A stretch of 11,225 nt of DNA, taken from assembly GCA_011800805.1 (NCBI GenBank), contig MPNW01001089.1, forward strand, positions 11,786 through 23,010. Reading direction: 5' to 3'. Below are positions 1 to 7,156 of the stretch, in pieces. Every line of letters begins with the position of its first letter. The stretch's first letter is position 1. The position numbers were made by a program, and so were the translations under genes. This stretch comes from Hirudo medicinalis. Lineage: Eukaryota; Annelida; Clitellata; Hirudinida; Hirudinidae. Below the pieces are notes generated by a model. It ran no database searches, was not told where the DNA came from, and was given only the letters and a program-made list of their open reading frames with translations.

Positions 1-442
1 GGAGGATGGGCCAGCTGGCCAGACGAGCAGCTAGACATTATAATATTATTAGAATGACTGGCTTTGAAAACAAGTAGCTCAGAAACCGGCAAAATTTCAG
101 ACGCAATTCGAACTTAAATTAAACAGTTCAAGTTCAGCCCGTATGTTTTATCTCTTAAAGGACGCAAAATTTAGCTCCAAAATCAGAGTAAAACGTACAT
201 AACAAAGCGAAACACCACAGAGAGGCAGCCACGCAACCGGCGCCTAACTACATAGGGTCACATAATAATAGTCCCATAAGATGTGACAATTGGATGTATG
301 TTTTTTCCACATCTAGTCCAGAGGCAGTGCTTTGACCATCTTCAACCAAGAATTTAAACTCCATCGGTATTAATGTTACCATTCTGTTCTAAAATGCTAG
401 AATTTGGGTCGGGGCAAAAGATAAGATAAGACCAAATATATC
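1..442. other. no gene seen; possible decayed continuation of the 443-775 relic
   Basis: All six frames are interrupted by stops. The minus strand at about 300-360 has a short open run that might continue the transposase-like relic after a frameshift, but no diagnostic motif confirms it. The first 40 bases are GC-richer than the rest and contain the short palindrome ggccagctggcc. Confidence 0.3.
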
Positions 443-775
443 CTAATATTGGTAGAATTGAAATTTTGAACTTTTAAATAAAGGCAACCTATCAATAGTA
501 ACTTGCAATTCCACAAGACATGATCCATCTTTCAAATATTTCTGACGATAATTTATCACAAACTTCTCTATTCCAAAATGGTAATACAGCCCTTCGTCGC
601 ATTTTTTTAATACGATTAAAGATGTGATGTAATTAACAATTGAACAATTTTTACAGATTTTACTTGTTTTATTTTCTGCAATTTTAACATTTCTATTATT
701 ATTGATAATTTGATTTAATCCAACGCCATTAATAACGGAGTCCCAAAACCACTTTAAAACGTTTGTTGAATCAAT
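443..775 (-). pseudogene. transposase-like protein fragment, reading frame without ATG
   Basis: Reading the minus strand from 775 to the TAG at 443-445 gives 110 codons bounded by stops, with no methionine anywhere. The second half contains EGLYYHFGIEKF (residues 61-72) and, about 22 residues later, VTIDRLPLFKSSKFQF (92-107). From memory, this pair of motifs (YYHFGI, then I-D-G-LPLFKSS-QFWP) recurs in uncharacterised transposase-like proteins of insects and cnidarians. Here the usual G is R and the usual W is Y, which fits decay. The first half is rich in N, K and I and I recognise nothing in it. The frame breaks at the TAG; other frames downstream hold weak scraps such as FLVEDGQS near 330-355 that could be the continuation. 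No terminal inverted repeats were found. The reading frame is certain; the family assignment rests on recalled motifs only. Confidence 0.55.
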
Positions 776-1739
776 TTAAATTCGCCACTTCTGCATGGAA
801 TGGATTTTTCCACTAAAAAATTATCGAAGACTGCGAAATAATAATTGAAATTAGGATAACCAATCTCTACCATAAGAATGCCCATAAAATAATGCTAAAC
901 TTAGATTCAATATACTTTCTTTAAAAACATTTGTTTATCTTAAGAATGAAAACATTAGCACATGCTTACTGGTTATTCAAAATTACATTTACAATGCGAT
1001 CAAGTCGAGGAAAATTAAAACTTGAAATTGCTGACAATGCTACAATGTTATTCGTTGATATTGACTCAAAAAATCTACTCAGGTAATAAAATGTTCGTTT
1101 ATTTTTCAAGGCGAACCGTCAAATCCCTCTGAATCATTAGCAGAAAGTTCAAGTGAGATATTGATAAATTTTTTAATTTTTTGAAAATGTTATTTGATTA
1201 ATCGCCCTACTTATTTAATAGGATTATATTTGCAATACAAATTTTTTATGCAGTTTATGAATATAATTAATGGTATTCATGGAGGCAATTCTTAAAATAC
1301 CTTCTTTTCATCTGCATAAAAAGCTTATTATATTCGATTTTACATGTATGTGTATATGTATGTATGTATGTGTGGTATACCATGCACCCCTCCCCCCTCT
1401 GCATGTTGTAGTCGTAAGCGTGTTATACAAAATTAAATTTAACGATTTTGACTTGCGATCAGCAAATATTACAAATTCTATTGATAGCAAATAGTTTTAT
1501 AGATTTTTTTGTGAGAACCAGTTTCTTTATTAAATTTTATGATTGGTTGAGCCCCGGCAATATTCAAGCTTCATATAAAGTACTTCAGTTACGGTTTGTA
1601 GATGAGAAATCACCTCTAAATTATTCAACTAGCTAATTTCCACATTTGGAAAATTTATATTTTTGATATATTAATAGATAAACACTAGAGTGCTAGTGAA
1701 ACATGTGGTAAAAATTAAAATACAACATTTTTGTGTTTT
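776..1739. other. AT-rich intergenic stretch, no gene seen
   Basis: Only short open runs occur. One on the minus strand (about 760-890) reads 46 codons including an ATG and lies just upstream of the transposase-like relic in another frame, so it may be its eroded 5' part, but it matches nothing I know. Two longer plus-strand frames at 1270-1494 and 1448-1636 are low-complexity translations of AT-rich DNA and a microsatellite, and I do not call them genes. Confidence 0.4.
1343..1374 (+). repeat. (TATG)n microsatellite
   Basis: The sequence alternates tatg and tgta units, with the cleanest part tatgtatgtatg at about 1357-1370. It is a simple-sequence repeat with a few interruptions. Confidence 0.9.
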
Positions 1740-1786
1740 CATCCCACCCTCGAAAGCTTTTTAGGCATGTACGTCTATTTCCATAA

Positions 1787-1900
1787 ATGACACGTTTTAA
1801 AATCCTTGGCCTACAGACCTTAGAGCACCAGAGACTGATTTTTGACCTCTGCTTGTGCTACAAAATTCTACTTGAGTACCTGAAGACAAACCTTCTCTAG
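1787..1900 (+). pseudogene. reverse transcriptase C-terminal fragment (CR1/L2-like)
   Basis: There are 37 codons from an ATG at 1787 to a TAG at 1898-1900. They match the conserved motif after the RT palm of non-LTR elements: R-F-K-I-LGL-Q-TLE-H-Q-R-L-x-F-DL, then YKIL. The frame upstream is closed by stops, so the ATG is incidental and the fragment is an eroded piece of a much longer pol. The sequence 1901-1990 may hold the last residues of pol in a drifting frame. Confidence 0.65.
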
Positions 1901-2011
1901 GTTCTAATCAATAAACTTGACCGCTCTAAATTCTTAACTGTTACCAACTGATTCTCCTCTTCCTTAATTATTCCTATCTTATTTAAGTTCCATAATTATT
2001 CTATTTTACTT

Positions 2012-2198
2012 TATCTTTTTGAATTTTTGTGTCTTCCCGATTGTTACGATTTTGTTTTGACTGTTCTGATTTGTCTGTTTCTTTGTCCTCACAGGCCGTT
2101 ATTTNTATCTTTTTGAATTTTTGTGTCTTCCCGATTGTTACGATTTTGTTTTGACTGTTCTGATTTGTCTGTTTCTTTGTCCTCACAGGCCGTTATTT
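2012..2198 (+). repeat. exact 93-bp direct duplication flanking a single n
   Basis: Bases 2012-2104 and 2106-2198 are identical over all 93 positions, separated by one unknown base at 2105. If the n is t, the period of 94 continues one base further. Both copies begin tatctttttg and end ggccgttattt. They lie in the 3' untranslated part of the CR1/L2-like relic. A perfect repeat in otherwise eroded DNA, meeting exactly at an n, is the signature of two contigs with overlapping ends joined without merging the overlap. A genuine recent tandem duplication is the alternative. Confidence 0.95.
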
Positions 2199-2372
2199 TA
2201 CTTCACTTCCATATTCTTCCATTTTATTTTATTCGATGTAATTTTCGAACTAATTTGTTTTTCTTCTGTTTTATTTTTTTATTTTTTCCTATTAGTTGGT
2301 GTTTTCACTGTTCCTCGTGTAAGTGGCAAGGCATTGCTTGCCCTTCGGTTTGGTTATTCGAATAAATAAATT

Positions 2373-2480
2373 ATCAGATGATTCCATTGTTCTCAAAGCG
2401 AGAATATCGAAGGCCATTGGCACCTCATCCATATCAATGACGTCATTGTGATTAACATTTCTTTGGCTAATTTTCGCCAA
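2373..2480 (-). pseudogene. pogo/Tigger-like DDE transposase fragment
   Basis: The minus strand reads NVNHNDVIDMDEVPMAFDI and continues LALRTMESS. It resembles the segment around the first catalytic aspartate in pogo/Tigger (CENP-B-like DDE) transposases, usually N-M-D-E-x-P-x-x-F-D-x-P-x-N-R-T-V. The aspartate-glutamate pair, the P and the F-D are kept; the N-R-T has become L-R-T. The open frame runs on to 2292, but that part overlaps the 3' end of the plus-strand CR1/L2-like element, so I end the transposase at about 2373. No second or third catalytic acidic residue and no DNA-binding domain are present. It is a very short scrap, identified by motif only. Confidence 0.5.
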
Positions 2481-2738
2481 GACGAAATTTCGTTTTGAAT
2501 TATCGATCGCCAGGATCTTTGACCCAAGGTGGCAAAGAAAATTTTACTTTAACGTTTAACTGTGAAATCGGCATAAACAGCTTGAAGCCGCGGGAGTTTT
2601 CTATTTTCTTTTATTCTTTTCCTTTTCTGTTGGTATGAAGATGACTTCGGCTTGTTTCTATTCATCGTTTATTGTGCTTTACCACGCTTTTCGATGAACG
2701 CATGGAGTACTTCACAGCTTTAGGATATCGTTTGTAAA

Positions 2739-2948
2739 CTAGATTGGGAAATCCGTTGACGCAGATAGGTTTCTAGCCTTCCTCACGATTCTCTTGATTT
2801 CGTCATGCGATGGAGCTGCCATGTTGAAGGAACTGGTCGGCAGTGGGACCGCCGTGATATCCATCCTCTCCTGCAGTGGTATGCTACGAAGAGTATCACT
2901 ATATGTTTGGAGATGCTTCTCCAAATCCGGTCTAGGGGGATCGAACAA
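2739..2948 (-). pseudogene. RT N-terminal fragment of the R2-like element
   Basis: This open piece of 69 residues begins within the linker (F-D-P-P-R-P-D-L-E-K-H-L, then TYSD) and ends shortly after the finger motif EIKRIVRKARNLSAST. In intact relatives this is followed by a P-G-P-N-G-V loop and the rest of the RT; here a stop follows D-F-P-I. The ATG is internal to the original pol, since the sense continues upstream in another frame. It is the best preserved part of the relic. Confidence 0.65.
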
Positions 2949-3104
2949 CGATCTTCCATATTTCCTTAAGGATTCTTGAAGAATCTAGCTCTTGCTCGGC
3001 GTTTCTGGTATTTTTTTTCGGTCTGGACCTCTGAGCGAGCCGAATTTTGGCTGCCCGTTCCTTGACCTCCATCCACAAGACTGAGATACCCTATTTTTGG
3101 TCAT

Positions 3105-3386
3105 CTACCGCCTCTTTCCACAGACGACGATTTGCTGAAGCTTCCTCTGTCTTCTGATCTGGCACTTCTTTGTTTCGTCAGGACATTGGGTTATTTTTGA
3201 TCCAAACTTCTCTAGAGAGGTCTTGAAGATGAAGTCTGTAAAGGCCCTCATTGAACATTCCTTTTTTACGAGCCTTTTCAACTCCTGTCCTAACTTTGAT
3301 CTAACTCGTGCCATGCCATCTTTTCTCTGCTCGTTGGGAATTTGATCCTTGGTGGACTGGAGTCTGGGTATGAAATAGAAACACAA
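3105..3386 (-). pseudogene. basic pre-RT region of the R2-like element
   Basis: The open frame of 93 residues is rich in K and R. It contains KLGQELKRLVKKECSMRAFT and later an RRQRKLQQ run. Position and composition fit the basic linker upstream of the RT fingers in R2-like pol proteins, and the known RT motifs follow about 130 bp downstream on the same strand. By itself the protein is not diagnostic, so the call rests on context. Confidence 0.45.
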
Positions 3387-3390
3387 GTGG

Positions 3391-4208
3391 GACTGTGGCT
3401 AGCATCCATTCAGGTGCTATCCACATTCGAGGTCAGATGATGTACAAACTTAACTAATATAATTGTATTCTGTGTTGCACCTTCTCGTCTAAGAATAAGA
3501 AAGCTAAGATGGCTAATAATAGGAGAGGACCCTTTAAAATGCCAAATCCTCAAGCAGCGCGCGAATAAAATGTAGGGTCTCACACCGAAAAGGTTTGATG
3601 ACATAATTGTATTTTATGCTATGCCTCCTACCCTTTTTGGAAAAATAAGATTGAAAAATAACTTGAAATTTTGAAGTACATTTCAAGACACCAGTGGCAG
3701 CCCATTTCGCCGCGTTCGGCAAGGTAACTATAGCGAAAAGCGAATGTAGATTTTATTTTATACTAGTTTGTAGTTAGGAACTAGTCATTTATATCTAAAA
3801 CTAAACAATTTTAATTGTGGCTCGATCCCGAAGGTATTACAGTACTTGGACATTCCGTATTAAGAGGCAAGCCGGTTCTTCCATAAATAAGTTTAATTCG
3901 CTGGAGTATCTAGTGGTGTTAGAAATTGGTAGCAAGTTTTAAATCAGAACTTTATGGGTGATTAGCAATAACTGAGACTAATACTTAAGCGTGCAAAACG
4001 TAGGCAAAGACGAGTAAAACTATTCTTGCCTCAAGTCGAGATAAAGATAGGGTTTGACTCATCTCGTCTAACTTAATATTCCCAGTGCATCCTAACTGAT
4101 CATATATTAGATCTTTTAGATTTTTAGGCATTCCCGGCTCCAGACACACATTGCAAGGCCCATAATAATAAGAACAAAATTTATTGATTCACATCCCGAT
4201 TAGTCTGA
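3391..4208. other. no gene seen; weak internal repeat
   Basis: Two minus-strand open frames (3410-3604 and 3534-3722) overlap each other and match no family I can name. The segments starting ataattgtatt at 3459 and 3603 are related (20 of 27 bases identical, no gaps), suggesting two eroded copies of one unit about 144 bp apart. The remainder (3740-4208) is featureless AT-rich DNA on both strands. Confidence 0.35.
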
Positions 4209-4701
4209 AAATGTCATAGCCAAATTAAAACCAGCCACATTAATCCTATCACCAGAAACTTAGTTTTCCTTTGAAACTTACTCCTTTTTTTATATAAAAT
4301 TGACAAATCAGCCTTTAAAGAAAACACAAAAACTACGAAAGGTTCCAGATTCCTAAAATCAGGCTTCAAGTCACCGATAACTACCATAGAAAACATCGCC
4401 TCGAACTACACCTGGAATAGGTTTGGAGAAAGGGATAAAATTGAGCCCCAATTGCAAGCAGGAATCTGGAAAAAAACGAAAAGATTAGCAAGAATATATG
4501 GCAAATATTTTGCGATTGGAGCCCTCATGGGGTCTATAGGAGCAATGGCTCCCTACTGTGAGTACATACAGTTTCGTTTAATAAATTATTTCTATATGAA
4601 ATGTATCTTCTAGAAATGAACTAAAAATATAAAAGAAAATACTTTTTCATACAGGGACATATTGTCCAACTCGAGAGCCAACAAAAATTAGCAAAAAGTA
4701 A
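4209..4701 (+). pseudogene. possible insect chemoreceptor (odorant receptor-like) exon or pseudogene
   Basis: One frame is open from 4209 to 4557 except for a TGA at 4272-4274. After the TGA it runs 94 codons to 4557 and then meets gtgagtac, a near-perfect 5' splice site (4558-4565). A 97-bp intron would end at ctttttcatacag (4654), and the joined phase gives PYWTYCPTREPTKISKK before a TAA at 4699-4701. A 3' splice site could also lie at 4311 after a pyrimidine tract, making a 246-bp internal exon that skips the TGA. The protein has a charged stretch with QLQAGIWKKTKRLARIYGKY, then the hydrophobic helix FAIGALMGSIGAMAPY. A W-x-x-T-K-x-x-x-x-Y segment before a helix ending in P is reminiscent of the third membrane segment of insect odorant receptors. 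This is a resemblance only; no C-terminal signature exon is in the window. Confidence 0.35.
4558..4654 (+). other. candidate intron, GT-AG
   Basis: The 97-bp segment starts gtgagtac and ends ctttttcatacag, with a pyrimidine-rich end. It is AT-richer than the flanking open frame, and joining its flanks keeps the frame open for 15 more codons. Support comes from splice consensus and frame only. Confidence 0.4.
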
Positions 4702-5580
4702 AAACTGAAAACAACACCAGAAGTTCGACTATGGAACTGTTATTATTCAAATATTGAAACTCAATAAGTAACCACATTTTGATGTCACTGTCATATCAAA
4801 AATAACTGCTTAAATAAACATTTATTGGTCAGTGTTATCACTAAAACTGTAGTCTTTCAGAAATTTAAATAAATATTTGATTTTTAGAAACTTTCCAATA
4901 TGAAACAATATGTGAAGTCTGTGCAGTATCGGTTACATAATCTCTACATAATCGGTTAGTACATCCTTCAAGAAGAGAGTTGACACAAAGTCAACTAAAC
5001 AATTTCTCACGGATAAGAAAAAAACCTTTCAGTGATTGTACATCCTTCGATTTTTGCTGAGCTACCTGAGCTTCTAATAACACTGTGAAACATAAATTTT
5101 GTTAGTAATTGAAGATTCTACAACCTGAAAGTCAAGCAACCATTTTAGTTCATCCACCCATCCACCCGTCAATTCATCAATCAATTAAAACCAATATTAT
5201 TTATTCATTCATTCATTCATTTCTTGAGGTCATCTCATGCACACGAAAAAACATAAACCAAAATTCGAGTTCGTACACAAAAAAGAACTACGATGAAACT
5301 CAAAGGCCATCCGAAGGGAACGCTGTTCCCGCTAATTGGGCCACCCATGCAGAACTTGTTATATTACTTAAAAAATAAAAAAGTTTGAAAGTTGAGACTG
5401 AGGTGGATGACTTAATTCCAATCGGTACATTATGATGCAAATTCGCAACTTTTAGGCAATATAACAAAATTCACTACTTAAAAGCTATAGGAGTGCCCAT
5501 TCTGAATTTTGGAATATATATTCTTTATAATGTTCTGAATACATAAAAAAAAATAAATCAATAAATAATTTTTTTTAAGA
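4702..5580. other. AT-rich intergenic stretch with microsatellite, no gene seen
   Basis: No frame carries a recognisable motif. The plus-strand open frame 5109-5378 translates simple repeats (a proline-histidine-isoleucine run from ccatccacc units) and then unremarkable sequence, so I do not call it a gene. A short inverted repeat gggaac-gct-gttccc lies at about 5317-5331. Confidence 0.45.
5151..5222 (+). repeat. (CATC)n and (ATTC)n simple repeats
   Basis: The block starts catccacccatccaccc at 5151, passes through aattcatcaatcaatt, and ends with four or more attc units at 5203-5220. These are diverged tetranucleotide repeats. Confidence 0.85.
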
Positions 5581-5589
5581 ACTTACCTC
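5581..5589 (-). promoter_or_regulatory. consensus 5' splice site, minus strand
   Basis: The plus strand acttacctc reads gag|gtaagt on the minus strand, a full match to the metazoan donor consensus. The minus-strand frame before it is open for about 75 codons (roughly 5810-5587) and ends FFDGYFKLWAFHVKTKRL. No acceptor that keeps the frame open was found nearby and the protein is not recognised, so this could be a chance match. Confidence 0.3.
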
Positions 5590-5874
5590 AAGCGTTTTGT
5601 TTTGACGTGGAAAGCCCAAAGTTTAAAGTAGCCATCAAAGAACGCAGGCAACATGTTATGGGAATATTTGTATAAAAACAAGCCTATTTGAAATATATTT
5701 AGTTGGTAAATATTAAGAATTTTGTTGCTAATAAACAAGGACCGTGTTGACGATAAACGATGAAGATGAAAAAGGTGACGTAGTGATCTTTTTTGAACGT
5801 AATAATTTTAAACGAGACGGGTAATTGGACGCCCAAGCAATGTCACAATATAAGTATGGATGGATGAAAAAATT

Positions 5875-5914
5875 AGAGACCGGCCGAATTTCGGCTTCGG
5901 TTTCTCAGCCGAAA
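5875..5914. repeat. cluster of gccgaa/ttcggc inverted repeats
   Basis: Positions 5883-5895 form gccgaa-t-ttcggc, an exact 13-base palindrome. The same tttcggc (5889-5895) also pairs with gccgaaa (5908-5914) across a 12-base loop. The block is markedly GC-richer than its surroundings and could be the end of an unrecognised repeat element or a satellite-like unit. Confidence 0.6.
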
Positions 5915-6129
5915 GATGCCATATGACCATTTTCGTCGTAGTCCCGTTTTTGACCGATACAGAAAAATTAACTTTTTGGTTTATTTTCGGTTTAAGAACG
6001 TCTTCTGTAGAAAGATGACGATTCGATAACTGGGAAGGCAAAAACAATTAAGGAACCTCAGAGCAGAACCTCGGTTTGCCATCATGACTGGAAACATCAA
6101 CACTGAAAACCCATATGAAACTGAACAAA

Positions 6130-6490
6130 TCAGCTACAAACTCTAAACAATTGATCCTTTGACGAGGCCTCAAAGTTTTTTTTGAGTTCTTTCCCGACTT
6201 CTTTTGCCGTTTCTTTATCCATGATTTTTTTTACACGTTTCATCAGTCAGTGCATTTGTAATCATCGACTTGGGGTAGCTGTTAGCTTTACGAAACAGAT
6301 CAGTCTTCTCTTTGAACTGTCTTCTTTCTTCATTTGAAGAGCCTTCAGCTAACTCTGACTTTATTAACTTGCCATCGATGACTTCTAAAACTCCTTCATG
6401 ATAATCGAGAAAGCCATGAATCTTTAGACTCCAGTTCGGCCGGTCTCTTAGAGCGCTTAAAGACTTAATATGCAATTTACCTAACTCCAT
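6130..6490 (-). pseudogene. gag: copia-type gag N-terminal fragment, frameshifted
   Basis: The likely start is the ATG at 6490-6488 (MELGKLHIKSL), since it is the first ATG after the primer site. The protein reads on through RPNWSLKIHGFLDYHEGVLE and V-I-D-G-K, matching the copia gag motif N-x-x-x-W-K-x-x-I-x-x-x-L-x-x-x-x-L-W-x-V-I-D-G with the W-K lost. ALTDET follows near 6250. At a run of eight A (about 6222-6229) the frame breaks: the original frame stops after K-K-N-H-G at 6215, while the next frame reads KIMDKETAKEVGKELKKNFE and goes on to a TGA at 6130-6132, as expected for the D-x-x-T-A-K-E-x-W segment. The usual W is G. Possible further scraps to about 6060 include DVSSHDGK. It is a dead fragment. 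Confidence 0.7.
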
Positions 6491-6512
6491 TAAGCAAATT
6501 AACAAAAGCCAC

Positions 6513-6525
6513 CTGGGCCCATAAC
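6513..6525 (-). promoter_or_regulatory. primer-binding site complementary to initiator tRNA-Met
   Basis: The plus strand ctgggcccataac is identical to 13 bases of the anticodon stem-loop of eukaryotic initiator tRNA-Met, including the CAU anticodon. The element's minus-strand RNA (gttatgggcccag) would therefore pair with it. Copia-group elements are known to prime from an internal fragment of this tRNA. The gag ATG follows 22 bases downstream, the expected order. Confidence 0.75.
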
Positions 6526-6539
6526 TTATTAATAGTTTT

Positions 6540-6685
6540 TGGAGTTTTGTTTGTCAGATTGCAAAAGTCTTTCTTCAAAAACTCGAGAAGAAATCGAAAT
6601 CATGCGAGCGAGAACTTTATAACCAAAAGACGCCAAAACAACCAAAGACATTATCCCTATTAAAAATAAATAAATATTCTTAACA
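6540..6685 (-). repeat. candidate copia 5' LTR
   Basis: The segment upstream of the primer site begins tgttaagaat and ends ctcca in minus orientation, giving the TG...CA ends of an LTR, and contains a TATA-like box. No second copy of it is in the window, so the boundaries cannot be tested here. Confidence 0.25.
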
Positions 6686-6890
6686 CATTTAAGCTCATAC
6701 GATACTCGAGAGTGTAGATCAACGTAACTAAATCATAAAATAATCAAAAATCTATTAAAAGAGTGAAATTTTAAGTGTTTCGCAACCATTGTCCCCCATA
6801 TTTTGTAGCTATTTATTTACTTTTTCTTGTTTATTTACTAAAAGCCGGCTAAAAGCTTGTTTGTTTACAAAGAAGTCATGGCACCTTAAA

Positions 6891-6990
6891 GTTCTGGTTG
6901 CTACAAAAACTTTCACAAATAACGACAATTGCATATCGGAGATCGTGAAATGCAAGACGTCACATATTTATCATTCCCTTTTAAACTGGA
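6891..6990 (+). repeat. dispersed repeat, copy A
   Basis: This segment aligns without gaps to 10711-10810, with 78 of 100 bases identical. The best part is gcatatcggagatcgtgaaa followed by tgcaagacgtcac. Similarity continues weakly to about 7013 with a 7-base gap. It matches no coding family I know. The plus-strand open frame 6789-7058 crosses it but is not conserved as a protein in copy B. Confidence 0.8.
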
Positions 6991-7156
6991 TTGCTTGTCG
7001 TTTAACATGTACCTTCAATAAATTCTATTTCACAATTAGTAAAATATATTTTTTTTAAATTAAAATTTTTCAAATAATGAAGCGTTTTTAAAGTAATATC
7101 TTTGACTGAGCATTTTTTTTATTTTGACTTGATAACTGATCTATTATTACCTCTCC

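Larger units (their letters stand above)
1740..2372 (+). mobile_element. 5'-truncated CR1/L2-like non-LTR retrotransposon, 3' end
   Basis: The left part encodes the end of a reverse transcriptase. The stretch 1787-1900 reads MTRFKILGLQTLEHQRLIFD and continues with a Y-K-I-L motif. This is the pattern R-L-x-x-L-G-L-x-x-L-E-x-R-R-x-x-x-D-L-x-x-x-YKI that ends the RT/thumb region of CR1, L2 and Jockey-type elements. After that come a T-rich 3' untranslated region and a tail at about 2330-2372 reading cccttcggtttggttattcg followed by aataaataaa, a 3' end typical of CR1/L2-like elements and containing AATAAA. Only about 630 bp remain, as expected from incomplete reverse transcription, and the 5' boundary is uncertain. 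A 94-bp duplication around the n at 2105 inflates the length. The orientation is clear; the exact clade is not. Confidence 0.65.
2508..3390 (-). mobile_element. R2-like non-LTR retrotransposon, pre-RT and start of RT, decayed
   Basis: Read on the minus strand, the parts appear in the usual order across several frames. First comes a basic region (3386-3105). Then FLKDSWKYGRSLFDPPRPDL (about 2980-2920) matches the F-x-K-N-P-x-K-Y/F-x-x-x-L-F linker of this family, with a TYSD motif after it. AAPSHDEIKRIVRKARNLSA (about 2830-2760) is the start of the RT fingers, normally continuing S-x-x-S-A-P-G-P-N-G-V. A frameshifted scrap with LHAFIEKRGKA follows, and finally SKIFFATLGQRSW (about 2550-2508), matching the G-K-I-F-F-x-x-L-A-x-R motif. 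Nothing of the catalytic palm or the endonuclease is visible downstream, where a pogo-like scrap takes over. At least three frame changes show it is dead. I use R2-like in the broad sense; RTE or NeSL-type relatives are possible. Confidence 0.65.
6130..6685 (-). mobile_element. Ty1/copia retrotransposon, 5' end (LTR part, primer site, gag start)
   Basis: Read on the minus strand, a plausible LTR is followed by a primer-binding site copied from initiator tRNA-Met and then, 22 bases later, by a copia-type gag. The LTR is uncertain: a tgtt start at 6685 and a ca end at 6540 would make it 146 bp, with a TATA-like ggttataaag at 6624-6615. The gap of 14 bases between that end and the primer site is longer than usual, so the boundaries may differ. 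Gag is frameshifted and lost after about 6130. No protease, integrase or reverse transcriptase of this element is in the window. Confidence 0.6.

Noticed and set aside
1270..1494. 74-residue plus-strand open frame
   Set aside because: It translates a TATG microsatellite and AT-rich flanks into low-complexity sequence, with no family motif and an overlapping minus-strand frame of equal quality.
2080..2095. ctttgtcctcacag as a 3' splice site
   Set aside because: It fits the consensus but lies inside the untranslated end of a dead retrotransposon and occurs twice because of the duplication around the n; no exon follows.
2121..2369. 82- and 80-residue plus-strand open frames rich in F and L
   Set aside because: They come from the T-rich 3' untranslated region of the CR1/L2-like relic, and the apparent membrane protein is an effect of base composition.
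5109..5378. 89-residue plus-strand open frame
   Set aside because: The first half is translated simple repeats (PPIHPSIHQSI) and the second half has no recognisable motif.
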